This document shows, in pieces, positions 25,053-33,559 of a stretch of DNA of 64,000 nt. The notes under the pieces are model-generated. The model searched no databases, had not been told where the DNA came from, and was given only the letters and a program-made list of their open reading frames with translations. Origin of the DNA: Terrabacter sp. Ter38 (GTDB taxonomy: Bacteria; Actinomycetota; Actinomycetes; Actinomycetales; Dermatophilaceae); the NCBI RefSeq assembly GCF_024519435.1, contig NZ_JALJRZ010000001.1, positions 186,001 through 250,000 of the forward strand, written 5' to 3'. The translations under genes were made by a program, and so were the position numbers. Every line of letters begins with the position of its first letter. Position 1 is the stretch's first letter.

Positions 25053-25838
25053 TCAGCCGCGGAGGCGTGCCGCTACGGGTACCGGCAGACGACTGCGCCA
25101 GTCTGTCTTCGGCGACTCGCGTCGCACTTCGGCGATGCGCTCACGGCGGGCGCGTTCGACCGCCGGGGACTCGAGCTCGGGCCACGGCTCGGACCGGTGG
25201 GTCGCCCGGGCGAGCACGAGATCGGCCAGCTCCGGGTTGAGGGCCAGCAGCGGGCCGTGCAGGCGAGTGCCGAGGACCGACCCGGCGAGGACGCCCTCGG
25301 TCGTGCCACCGACGGCGTCGTCGGTGCGGTTGCCCGACCCGACCTCGAGCGTGAAGAGGGCGCGCGCGCCGTCCTCGCGGACCGTGCGCAGGTCGTTGGC
25401 CTCCCAGCCGATGAGGGCGGGCAGGTCGAGGGAGGCATCCGGCCGGGTCACGACGGTGCCGGTGACCTCGGGAGCGGAGTGGATCGTGACCGGCGCGAGA
25501 CCGAGCCCCTGGTGCCGAGCGCCGGCGGGGTCGACCCACGAGCGCGCGATCGCGTCGAGACCGGCGTCGACGGCGAGCAGCACCGCGCCGTCCGAGACCC
25601 GTACCGCGAGGTCGGTCGAGGTCAGCGCCTCGACGAGCGCCGCCACGCCGCCCCGTCCGGTGCCGCCGACGAGGTAGACGTCGGCCTCGACGAAGGAGTC
25701 GGGTCGGTCGACCGTGACCGTCTCGACTGACAGCTCACGCGCGGCCCCGCGGCGCACGAGCGCACTCGCGTTGGCCTCGTCGGCCGCGGCGACCGTGGCG
25801 AGCGGGAAGAGCGTGGCAACGGTGAGTGCCTTGCTCAA
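25053..25838 (-). CDS. GatD-like amidotransferase lacking the catalytic cysteine
   Basis: A 261-residue protein aligning with GatD, the glutaminase half of the MurT-GatD lipid II amidotransferase: YLVGGTG, RSWVDPAG..QGLGL, IGWEANDLRT, and the catalytic-His segment VLGTRLHGPLLALNPELAD. Where GatD has ICGGYQ (Cys94 in S. aureus), this protein reads AVDAGL, with Asp91; I find no cysteine anywhere in it. It therefore should not hydrolyse glutamine by the usual route. TTG start overlaps the murT-like stop by 4 nt, with GAGGAGG upstream. Role unknown: a structural partner or one using another amine donor. Confidence 0.85.
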   Translation of the reverse strand: MSKALTVATLFPLATVAAADEANASALVRRGAARELSVETVTVDRPDSFVEADVYLVGGTGRGGVAALVEALTSTDLAVRVSDGAVLLAVDAGLDAIARSWVDPAGARHQGLGLAPVTIHSAPEVTGTVVTRPDASLDLPALIGWEANDLRTVREDGARALFTLEVGSGNRTDDAVGGTTEGVLAGSVLGTRLHGPLLALNPELADLVLARATHRSEPWPELESPAVERARRERIAEVRRESPKTDWRSRLPVPVAARLRG

Positions 25839-27082
25839 TGGGTGCCTCCTCGGAACTGCTTGGAGATGCGTCGGAAGGCCGGGTAGTTGCAGGCCACCAT
25901 CACCTCGCCCGGTGCGTGCGCGCGGACGGCCGACTCGATGTCAGGGGCTTCGACGACGTCGACACCGGCCGCGTCGAGGATCGCCACGGCGTCCGCCGTG
26001 CGTCCACCCGTGACGGCGACGCGCTCGCCCGCGAGACGCTGGAACGGTGCCTCCCACATCGTGGCCGTGTCCTTGGGGCCGAAGGGGTCGACGGCCACGA
26101 CGAGCGGCCGGTCGGTCGAGACGGCGACGTCGATCGCCTCGGCCCACCCGGCAGGGTTCTTGAGCATGAGCAGGCGGGCCGCGTGGTCGCCGAGGCGGTA
26201 GGGCGCGTAGCGGCCGTCGACGTCGGCGACGGCGCTGACGCGCTCGGCGGCCTCGGTCACGTCGACGCCGAGCGCGTCGGCGGCCGCGAGGGCGAAGGCT
26301 CCACCCACCGGGCCGGTGCGACCGGGCACCGTGACCTCGATCCGGGTGCGCTGGCCGGCGTGCTCGACGGCCCAGCCGTCCCCGTCGGGCACGACCTTCC
26401 AGTCGGGCTCGGGCCGCGAACGCCGGCAGCCGGGGCAGCTCCACGAGTCGTCGGTGAAGTCCTGGACCGAACCGCAGGCAGGGCAGATGAGGGCGTCGCC
26501 GCGCCAGTACAGACCACCGCTGACACCGATGCGGTGCGGCGCGGTCTCGAAGGCCCAGCTGACGAGGGGGTCGTCGACGTTGACGATGGCGACGCAGTCG
26601 TCGGGCAGGGCCGCAGCAGTGCGGCGCCAGTGCTCGAGCGTGCTCTTGAGCGACACGCCGCGGGTGTACTCGCGCGAGCTGTTGAGCACGACGACAGCCT
26701 TGGGCCGGGTGCCGCGTGCGACGGGCTCGAGGTAGACCTCGTCGACCTCGAGTGCTGCGAGCCCGGACGTGCGGTCGGCGGAGAGCGCGGTGACGATGCC
26801 ATCGGTCATGTTGGCGCCGGTGGTGTTGCTCACGACCGCGCCGCCGGGCGTGATCGCCGCAGCGACGAGGGCCGTCACGGTGCTCTTGCCGTTCGTCCCG
26901 GTGACGAGGATGCTGCGCCGCTCACCGGCCACGGCGCGGAGCACCTGCGGGTCGACGCGGAGGGCGAGGCGGCCACCGATCATGGAGCCGGAGCCCTTGC
27001 CGAGGGCCTGCGAGAGCCGCCCCGCCGACCGTCCCGTGGCCAGCGCCAGGCGGGCGCGGAGCGGATCGCGTGCGTCAGACAA
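25835..27082 (-). CDS. MurT-like Mur ligase (DUF1727), divergent
   Basis: A 415-residue Mur-ligase-fold protein. P-loop LVTGTNGKSTVTALVAAAI near residue 58, LEVDEVYLEPV, NVDDP and the four-Cys zinc ribbon CPACG...CPGC (about 200-222) match MurT, which amidates the D-Glu alpha-carboxyl of lipid II. In the C-terminal DUF1727 domain, the usual ADGxDxSWxWDxDFE reads GPKDTATMWEAPFQ, so the face that completes the GatD active site has also changed. TTG start with GAAGGG about 9 nt upstream. Probably still an ATP-dependent carboxylate-amine ligase acting on cell-wall precursor; the amine is uncertain. Confidence 0.85.
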   Translation of the reverse strand: MSDARDPLRARLALATGRSAGRLSQALGKGSGSMIGGRLALRVDPQVLRAVAGERRSILVTGTNGKSTVTALVAAAITPGGAVVSNTTGANMTDGIVTALSADRTSGLAALEVDEVYLEPVARGTRPKAVVVLNSSREYTRGVSLKSTLEHWRRTAAALPDDCVAIVNVDDPLVSWAFETAPHRIGVSGGLYWRGDALICPACGSVQDFTDDSWSCPGCRRSRPEPDWKVVPDGDGWAVEHAGQRTRIEVTVPGRTGPVGGAFALAAADALGVDVTEAAERVSAVADVDGRYAPYRLGDHAARLLMLKNPAGWAEAIDVAVSTDRPLVVAVDPFGPKDTATMWEAPFQRLAGERVAVTGGRTADAVAILDAAGVDVVEAPDIESAVRAHAPGEVMVACNYPAFRRISKQFRGGTH

Positions 27083-27223
27083 AAGCGGTTACCCTTCTCG
27101 ACATCGTGGGTCGTGCCGCTCGGCAGCGAGGGGCGACCGCTCGGTGACAGGCCAGATCGACAAGCCAGATCGTAGCCGCAGCACCGGTTCTCCCGGTTCG
27201 CGGGTGGACCAGGAGGAGACCGC

Positions 27224-28360
27224 GTGCGAGCCACCGATGTCGGGATCGAGATCGGGACGGGGCGCTCGGGTCCACTCAACGCGATCACCGACGTCGAGGG
27301 TGTCCGGGTCGGCTACAGCACGATCGTCCACGGTGAGGGCGAGATGACCGTCGGGCAGGGCCCCGTGCGCACCGGCGTCACCGTCGTGCTCCCCCACGGG
27401 GGCCGCGCCTCCACCGAGCCGGTCTTCGCCGGCTACCACCGGCTCAACGGGTTCGGAGAGCTGACCGGCCTCGAGTGGCTGCACGAGTCGGGCATGCTCT
27501 CGAGCCCCATCGCCCTGACCAACACCGACAGCGTCGGCGTCGTGCGCGACTCACTCATCGCCCGCGAGACCCGCGTGCCCGGGCGCATGCCGATCATGCT
27601 GCCGGTCGTCGGCGAGACGTGGGACGGCATCCTCAACGACATCAGCGGACAGCACGTCACTCGCGAGCACGTCCATGCCGCCTTCGACGACGCCGGCACC
27701 GGCGTCATCGCAGAGGGCAACGTCGGCGGTGGCACGGGCACGCAGTGCTACGGCTTCAAGGGGGGCACCGGCACGGCATCGCGGGTCGTCGACCTCGGCG
27801 ACCGCCACTTCACGGTCGGCGTCCTCGTCCAGGCCAACCACGGCGACCGCAAGCACTTCGAGGTCAACGGCGTGCCGATCGGGCACGTGCTGACGAAGAA
27901 GGTCGTGCCCTTCCCGCGCATGTCCGAGATCACCCGGGTGCCGCCACCGGGCACCGGGTCGGTGCTCGCCGTCGTCGCGACGGACGCGCCCCTGCTGCCC
28001 CACCAGCTCAACCGACTCGCCCAGCGCGCCGGCCTCGGCATCGCGAAGTTCGGCGCCCGCGGTGACAACTACTCCGGCGACCTCATGATCGCCTTCTCGA
28101 CCGCCGCTCACGGGATGCCCGACCAGGGTCCCGGCGCCCGCACCGAGATCGGCATGCAGGTCGAGATGCTCGCCCTCGAGTACTTCGACGCGATGTTCGG
28201 AGCCGTCATCGAGGCCACGGCCGAGGCCATCCTCAACGCGATGCTCCAGGCCGAGACGATGGAGGGTCGCGACGGCCTGACGATCCACGCCCTCGACGGC
28301 GAACGACTCGCGAGCATCCTCGACCGCCACGGCCGACGACGCTTCTCCCTGCGCGAGTAG
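27224..28360 (+). CDS. P1-family peptidase (DmpA-like aminopeptidase)
   Basis: A 378-residue DmpA/BapA-family N-terminal nucleophile hydrolase. NAITDVEGVRVGYSTI opens the fold, EGNVGGGTGTQCYGFKGG is the conserved central loop, and GTGSVLAVVATDAPL contains the Gly-Ser autocleavage site whose Ser becomes the nucleophile (near residue 246). Family members cleave N-terminal L- or D-residues or beta-peptides. Start GTG follows CAGGAGGAGACC. It is divergent from the murT-like gene and convergent with gcvT. Confidence 0.92.
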   Translation: MRATDVGIEIGTGRSGPLNAITDVEGVRVGYSTIVHGEGEMTVGQGPVRTGVTVVLPHGGRASTEPVFAGYHRLNGFGELTGLEWLHESGMLSSPIALTNTDSVGVVRDSLIARETRVPGRMPIMLPVVGETWDGILNDISGQHVTREHVHAAFDDAGTGVIAEGNVGGGTGTQCYGFKGGTGTASRVVDLGDRHFTVGVLVQANHGDRKHFEVNGVPIGHVLTKKVVPFPRMSEITRVPPPGTGSVLAVVATDAPLLPHQLNRLAQRAGLGIAKFGARGDNYSGDLMIAFSTAAHGMPDQGPGARTEIGMQVEMLALEYFDAMFGAVIEATAEAILNAMLQAETMEGRDGLTIHALDGERLASILDRHGRRRFSLRE

Positions 28361-28379
28361 CCACACCCGCACCCCGCGC

Positions 28380-28429
28380 ACCACGTATGCCGGGTGGCTC
28401 AGTCAGGCGCGCCACCCGGCACACGTGGT
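28380..28429. terminator. Bidirectional terminator containing GTATGCC
   Basis: ACCACGT...ACGTGGT and GCCGGGTGGC...GCCACCCGGC form a two-part stem interrupted by a 2x2 internal loop, between convergent dmpA-like and gcvT genes. The motif GTATGCC (28385-28391) lies across the internal loop. Confidence 0.8.
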
Positions 28430-28441
28430 CGGTGACGGGAC

Positions 28442-29560
28442 TCAGCTCTCGCGGACCTGCACCTGGACGAACGGCGGCTTGACCACGGTGGCCTCGAGGG
28501 CACGACCGCGCACGTCGATCGACACCGTCTCGCCGTCGGCGATCTCAGGGTTCAGCAGCGCGAGGGCGATGCCCTGCTTGAGGGTGGGCGAGAAGGTGCC
28601 GGAGGTGACCTCGCCCGCCGCCGCGCCCTTCCGCGACACGGTGCAGTGGGCACGGGGGATGCCGCGGCCGGTCACGAGCAGGCCCCTCATGAGTCGCGTC
28701 GGGTTGGCACGCTCGGCCTCGAGGGCCTGCTTGCCCCAGAAGGCCTCCTTCTTCCAGCCCACGGCCCAGCCGGCTCGTGCCTGGACGGGTGAGATCTGCA
28801 GCGACAGGTCCTGTCCGTGCAGCGGGTAGCCCATCTCGGTGCGGAGCGTGTCGCGCGCGCCGAGGCCGCACGGCTTGCCGTCGAACGGCTCGAGCGCCGA
28901 CACGAGGGCGTCCCAGAGCGCCGGGGCGTCGTCCCAGAGCGGGACGAGCTCGTAGCCGCGCTCACCGGTGTAGCCGGTGCGGCAGACGATGACCGGACGG
29001 CCCTGCCAGTCCGCCTCGACGAAGGACATGTAGTCGTGCCCGGTCGGCAGCCCCAGGGACTCGAGCACCTCGTCGCTCTTCGTGCCCTGGACGGCGATGA
29101 CGCCGTAGTCGCGGTGCAGGTTCGTGACGGTGATGCCCTCCGGTGCGGCGGCCTGCAGGCGCCGCACGACCTCGGCGGTGTTCGCCGCGTTGGGGATGAG
29201 GAAGACGTCGTCGTCGGACTTGAGGTAGACGATGAGGTCGTCGACGACGCCGCCCGCCTCGTCGCAGCACAGGGTGTACTGCGCCGAGCCCGGCTGGATC
29301 CGGCGCACGTCGTTGGTCAGGCACGCGTTGACGAAGTCGGCCGCGCCGGGACCCGTCACCGAGGCCTTGCCGAGGTGGCTCACGTCGAAGACGCCGACAC
29401 GCTCGCGCACCGCGGTGTGCTCGGCGACGACGCCGCCGCCGGGGTACTCGATCGGCATGTCCCAGCCACCGAAGTCGGCCATCTTCGCTCCGAGGGCGAC
29501 GTGGCGGTCGTGCAGGGGTGAGGTCAGCGGGGAGGTCGTCCCCGACGTCGCTGTCGTCAT
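28442..29560 (-). CDS. gcvT: Glycine cleavage system aminomethyltransferase (T protein)
   Basis: Transfers the aminomethyl carbon from lipoylated H protein to tetrahydrofolate. The 372 residues show [26 protein letters not shown] (catalytic Asp region), [12 protein letters not shown] and [18 protein letters not shown]. gcvP and gcvH are not in the window. Its dependence on lipoyl cofactor fits the nearby lipA/lipB. ATG at 29558-29560 lies 7 nt after TAGGTT (minus strand), favouring a leaderless start over the in-frame TTG at 29569. Confidence 0.95.
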   Translation of the reverse strand: MTTATSGTTSPLTSPLHDRHVALGAKMADFGGWDMPIEYPGGGVVAEHTAVRERVGVFDVSHLGKASVTGPGAADFVNACLTNDVRRIQPGSAQYTLCCDEAGGVVDDLIVYLKSDDDVFLIPNAANTAEVVRRLQAAAPEGITVTNLHRDYGVIAVQGTKSDEVLESLGLPTGHDYMSFVEADWQGRPVIVCRTGYTGERGYELVPLWDDAPALWDALVSALEPFDGKPCGLGARDTLRTEMGYPLHGQDLSLQISPVQARAGWAVGWKKEAFWGKQALEAERANPTRLMRGLLVTGRGIPRAHCTVSRKGAAAGEVTSGTFSPTLKQGIALALLNPEIADGETVSIDVRGRALEATVVKPPFVQVQVRES

Positions 29561-29744
29561 GGGCGCCAACCTACCGCCCGCCGGGCGTACCCCTTCCGCT
29601 CGATATCATCGAACGCCGCCACCCGCGGCGGTGTCGTGAGGCCGACCGGCGCACGAGACCGTGCACCAGCGACGCACCACCGACGCACCCCTCTGGACGT
29701 GCTCCGACCATGCGCCCGTCAGCACCTCGACAAAGGAGTCCTTC

Positions 29745-31214
29745 GTGGCCAACCTGACCATTTCGAACCGCTCGGCCGCCGACACGGCCGGCGACGCGCT
29801 CGTCGTCGCGCTCGTCCCCGGTGACGGCGGCGCCGCCCTGGCCCCCGGCCACGGACTCCCCCGCAAGACCGTCGCCCACCTCAAGTCCGTCGTCACCGAC
29901 CTCGAGCTCGCCGGCAAGGTCGGCGAGGTCACGACCCTCGCGGGCGTGCCGGACGTCGCCGCCAAGCTCGTCGTGCTCGCCGGTGTCGGGCAGCTGTCCG
30001 GCGACCCGTCCGCCCTCGAGGACGTCCGCAAGGGCTTCGGTGGCGCGATCCGCAGCCTGAGCCGCAAGAAGAAGGTCGCGGTCGTCGTGCCCGGTACGTC
30101 GGTCGAGATCGTCTCCGCCGTCGCCGAGGGAGTGGCCCTCGGGGCGTATGCCGTGTCCAAGGCGGGCACGCGGAGCACCGACGCCGTCGGGGCGGTCGCC
30201 CTCGTCGGCCCGGCCGACGCCGCCTCTCGTCGCGCGGTGAAGCGCGCCGCCGCGCTCGGCGAGGCCGTGGCCTACACGCGCGACCTCGTCAACCTCCCGC
30301 CGAACCTGCTCTACCCGGAGACCTTCGTCGACTCGCTCGCCGACCGCGTCAAGGGCACCAAGGTCAAGCTCAAGTCCTACGACATGAAGGCGCTGCGGGC
30401 CGGCAGCTTCGGGGGCACCGTGGGCGTCGGCCAGGGCTCGGCCAACGAGCCGCGGATCGCCGTCCTCAGCTACACCCCGACGCGTCCCAAGGCGTCGATC
30501 GCCTTCGTCGGCAAGGGCATCACCTTCGACTCGGGCGGTCTCTGCATCAAGCCGGCCAACGGGATGCTGACGATGAAGTGCGACATGGCCGGTGCGGCCG
30601 CCGTCGCCGGTGCCGTCCTCGCCATCGCCGAGCTCGGTCTGCCGATCGCCGTCACCGGCTACCTCGGCCTGGCCGAGAACATGCCGAGCTCCACGGCGCA
30701 GCGCCCGAGCGACGTCGTGACGATGCGGGGTGGGACGACCGTCGAGGTGCTCAACACCGACGCCGAGGGCCGCATGGTCCTCGGTGACTGCATCGCGCTG
30801 GCCTCGGAGACCAAGCCCGACGCCATCGTCGACATCGCCACCCTCACCGGTGCGCAGGTCGTCGCGCTCGCCAACACGGCAGCTGTCATGGGCAACGACG
30901 ACGACTTCCGCACCCGAGTGCTCGACGCGGCGTCGGCGGTCGGTGAGGCCATGTGGCCGATGCCGTTGCCGACCGAGCTGCGTCCGGGCCTCGACTCGAT
31001 CAACGCCGACCTCGCGCACAAGGGCGGCGCCGAGGGCGGCATGCTGACCGCCGGTCTCTTCCTCAGCGAGTTCGTCGGCGAGGGCATCCCGTGGAGCCAC
31101 CTCGACATCGCGGGCCCGGCCTACAACGACAAGGCACCGACGGGCTACTGGCCCAAGGGCGGCACCGGCTTCGGTGTGCGCACCCTCGTGGGGCTGGCCG
31201 AGTCCTACGTCTGA
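29745..31214 (+). CDS. pepA: Leucyl aminopeptidase (M17)
   Basis: Cytosolic two-metal aminopeptidase, usually hexameric. The 489 residues contain VGKGITFDSGGLCIKP (metal Asp, catalytic Lys), MKCDMAGAAAV and the signature NTDAEGRMVLGD near residue 340. Length is typical. The start is GTG at 29745, with AAAGGAG about 8 nt upstream; an open frame from 29661 lacks a ribosome site. A strong hairpin follows the stop. Position next to gcvT matches M. tuberculosis Rv2213. Confidence 0.95.
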   Translation: MANLTISNRSAADTAGDALVVALVPGDGGAALAPGHGLPRKTVAHLKSVVTDLELAGKVGEVTTLAGVPDVAAKLVVLAGVGQLSGDPSALEDVRKGFGGAIRSLSRKKKVAVVVPGTSVEIVSAVAEGVALGAYAVSKAGTRSTDAVGAVALVGPADAASRRAVKRAAALGEAVAYTRDLVNLPPNLLYPETFVDSLADRVKGTKVKLKSYDMKALRAGSFGGTVGVGQGSANEPRIAVLSYTPTRPKASIAFVGKGITFDSGGLCIKPANGMLTMKCDMAGAAAVAGAVLAIAELGLPIAVTGYLGLAENMPSSTAQRPSDVVTMRGGTTVEVLNTDAEGRMVLGDCIALASETKPDAIVDIATLTGAQVVALANTAAVMGNDDDFRTRVLDAASAVGEAMWPMPLPTELRPGLDSINADLAHKGGAEGGMLTAGLFLSEFVGEGIPWSHLDIAGPAYNDKAPTGYWPKGGTGFGVRTLVGLAESYV

Positions 31215-31224
31215 CGCCGACGTG

Positions 31225-31261
31225 CGAGAGGCCCCGTTCCGTGACGGAGCGGGGCCTCTCG
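31225..31261. terminator. Terminator after pepA
   Basis: CGAGAGGCCCCG pairs with CGGGGCCTCTCG, with the inner TCCG/CGGA extending the stem, 11 nt after the pepA stop. It also lies just past the convergent DUF5302 gene. Confidence 0.88.
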
Positions 31262-31277
31262 GCGTGTGCGGCTGAGG

Positions 31278-31466
31278 TCAGCCGCCGGACTTGCGACGGA
31301 ACATCTGCTGGGCCTTGGCGGGGCCGTGTGCACCGTGCACCTTGGTGCGGTCGTGGTCGTCGGAGACGTCCTTGCCACCATGGGCGTGCTTCTTGTCGAG
31401 CGCCGCACGGAACTTGGCCTTCATCTCCTCGCTCGGACCGCTGGATTCGCCATCCTGCTTCGACAT
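31278..31466 (-). CDS. DUF5302 small protein
   Basis: A 62-residue charged protein: MSKQDGESSGPSEEMKAKFR then ALDKKHAHGGKD and a C-terminal AQQMFRRKSGG. This fits the DUF5302 family, small actinobacterial proteins of unknown function. ATG at 31464-31466 has a strong CAGGAGG about 7 nt upstream, so the longer frame from 31610 is rejected. Confidence 0.85.
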   Translation of the reverse strand: MSKQDGESSGPSEEMKAKFRAALDKKHAHGGKDVSDDHDRTKVHGAHGPAKAQQMFRRKSGG

Positions 31467-31599
31467 TCGAGAACCTCCTGTGTGCTGTGGCGCCGAATCC
31501 GGCACGGACTGAACGCTTTTCACCCTGTCAGCGAACCGGGGCCCGGTCCACCTCTTTTGCCCGGCAACCGACCACGAGGTCGTATGCCGTGTCGCCGGG

Positions 31600-31947
31600 T
31601 CAGGCGTCACCCTGACGTCGGCGCTTGCTCCACTCGCGCATGCGGTTGGGATAGCCCGTCTTGTTGACGTCGTAGACGGGGACGCCGAGCTTCTGGCTCA
31701 CCTCGAAGCCGTCCTTGGGGGACGGCACGGCGCGACGCGTCCACTCGCCGTCCCACGCGATGAGCACGATGGTCGTCGGGGTGACACTCGTGGCGGGCTC
31801 GACGTAGGCCTCGACACCGAGCCGGGACTCGACGAACGCGCGCAGGTGCTGCTCGACCGCCTTCCGGTCGATCTCCATCTGCGGCCCGTCGGACCGGCCG
31901 GGAAAGGGATTGCCCTTGCGGCGGCCGCGTCGTGAGAACCAGCCCAT
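31600..31947 (-). CDS. Hypothetical 115-residue basic protein
   Basis: Starts MGWFSRRGRRKGNPFPGR and contains an alpha-beta region (EQHLRAFVESRLGVEAYVEP, then TTIVLIAWDGEWTRRAVP) ending in a basic tail. It has no signal peptide and no motif I recognise, though similar short proteins are widespread in actinobacteria. ATG is 6 nt after TACAGT on the minus strand, a leaderless pattern. It is divergent from lpdA. Confidence 0.75.
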   Translation of the reverse strand: MGWFSRRGRRKGNPFPGRSDGPQMEIDRKAVEQHLRAFVESRLGVEAYVEPATSVTPTTIVLIAWDGEWTRRAVPSPKDGFEVSQKLGVPVYDVNKTGYPNRMREWSKRRRQGDA

Positions 31948-32148
31948 GGCGGCACTGTACGGGGTCGACCCGTACCCACCGCCACAGCGCGCCGGGAGGC
32001 GTGACCTGCCTGTGACGTCTCATCCGATCAATGACAAGATGCTGTTGCACGCCCACCCGTACGCCCACCCACGCGTACGCCAGAACGTCCGCGGACTCCT
32101 GCTGCACGACGGCGGGAACAGGGGATTCACCCGAAGGAGCACATGCAC

Positions 32149-33528
32149 ATGCCGGCTGGTGCCGCAGGCGACTACGACGTCGTCATTCTCGGTGGAGGGT
32201 CCGGCGGCTACGCCTGTGCCCTGCGGTCGGCAGAGCTGGGGCTCTCCGTGGCGCTCGTGGAGAAGGGGCGTCTGGGCGGCACGTGCCTGCACCAGGGCTG
32301 CATCCCGACCAAGGCGCTGCTCCACGCCGCCGAGGTCGCCGACGTCGCCCGCGAGGGCGCGTCCTTCGGCGTCAAGACGACTTTCGAGTCCGTCGACATG
32401 TCGGGCGTCAACGCCTACAAGGACGGCGTCGTCAGCCGCCTCCACAAGGGGCTGCAAGGTCTCGTCAAGGCCGCGAAGATCGACTACGTCGAAGGAGCGG
32501 GCGTCCTCGACGGGCCCCGCACCGTCGTCGTCGGCGACCGTCGCATCATCGGTCGAAACGTCGTGCTCGCCACGGGCAGCTACGCGAAGTCGCTCCCCGG
32601 GCTCGAGATCGGCGGCCGCATCATGACGAGCGAGCAGGCCCTCGCCATCGACCACGTGCCGGCCCGGGTCGTCGTGCTCGGTGGCGGTGTCATCGGCGTC
32701 GAGTTCGCCTCCGTCTTCAAGAGCTTCGGCGCCGAGGTGACGATCGTCGAGGCGCTCCCGCGTCTCGTCGCGGCCGAGGACGAAGCCATCAGCAAGCAGC
32801 TCGAGCGCTCCTTCCGCAAGCGCAAGATCGGTTTCAAGACCGGGGTCCGCTTCGCCGGCGCGACCCAGCAGGGCGACGTCGTCACGGTGTCGCTCGAGTC
32901 CGGTGAGACCATCGAGGCCGACCTGCTCCTCGTCGCGGTCGGGCGCGGCCCGGTCACCGAGGGCCTGGGCTACGAAGCTGCCGGCGTCACCGTCGACCGC
33001 GGCTTCGTGCCCACGGACGAGCGGCTGCGCACCAGCGCCCCGGGCGTCTACGCCGTCGGTGACATCGTGCCCGGCCTCCAGCTCGCGCACCGCGGCTTCG
33101 CCCAGGGCATCTTCGTCGCCGAGGAGATCGCAGGACTCGCACCCGCCGCCATCGACGAGTCGGGCATCCCCCGCGTCACGTACTGCGACCCCGAGATCGC
33201 CAGCGTCGGCCTCACCGAGGCCCAGGCGCGTGAGAAGCACGGCGACGTCGCGACGTACGAGTACAACCTCGGCGGCAACGGCAAGTCCCAGATCCTCGGC
33301 ACCCAGGGCTTCGTCAAGCTCGTTCGCCAGGTCGACGGACCCGTCGTCGGCGTCCACATGATCGGCGCCCGGATGGGCGAGCAGATCGGCGAGGCACAGC
33401 TCATCGTCAACTGGGAGGCGCACCCGGAGGACGTCGCCGGTCTCATCCACGCGCACCCCACACAGAACGAGGCGCTCGGCGAGGCACACTTGGCCTTGGC
33501 GGGTAAGCCCCTGCACGCACACGCTTGA
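32149..33528 (+). CDS. lpdA: Dihydrolipoyl dehydrogenase
   Basis: FAD enzyme (E3) that reoxidises dihydrolipoyl groups of 2-oxoacid dehydrogenases and the glycine cleavage H protein. The 459 residues include the FAD motif [14 protein letters not shown], redox disulfide [14 protein letters not shown]-binding [15 protein letters not shown] and the C-terminal [13 protein letters not shown] with catalytic His-Glu. Two ATGs (32143, 32149) are in frame; the second is 9 nt from GAAGGAG and is preferred. The E2 gene starts 31 nt after the stop, so they form an operon. Confidence 0.95.
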   Translation: MPAGAAGDYDVVILGGGSGGYACALRSAELGLSVALVEKGRLGGTCLHQGCIPTKALLHAAEVADVAREGASFGVKTTFESVDMSGVNAYKDGVVSRLHKGLQGLVKAAKIDYVEGAGVLDGPRTVVVGDRRIIGRNVVLATGSYAKSLPGLEIGGRIMTSEQALAIDHVPARVVVLGGGVIGVEFASVFKSFGAEVTIVEALPRLVAAEDEAISKQLERSFRKRKIGFKTGVRFAGATQQGDVVTVSLESGETIEADLLLVAVGRGPVTEGLGYEAAGVTVDRGFVPTDERLRTSAPGVYAVGDIVPGLQLAHRGFAQGIFVAEEIAGLAPAAIDESGIPRVTYCDPEIASVGLTEAQAREKHGDVATYEYNLGGNGKSQILGTQGFVKLVRQVDGPVVGVHMIGARMGEQIGEAQLIVNWEAHPEDVAGLIHAHPTQNEALGEAHLALAGKPLHAHA

Positions 33529-33559
33529 GCCAGAAACTGGGAAGAGGAGAAAACACGTC

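Noticed and set aside
24804-25730. Long plus-strand frame running through the arrays and across the gatD-like gene
   Set aside because: Its N-terminal part is translated 32-bp repeat and the rest is antisense to a gene with clear family motifs.
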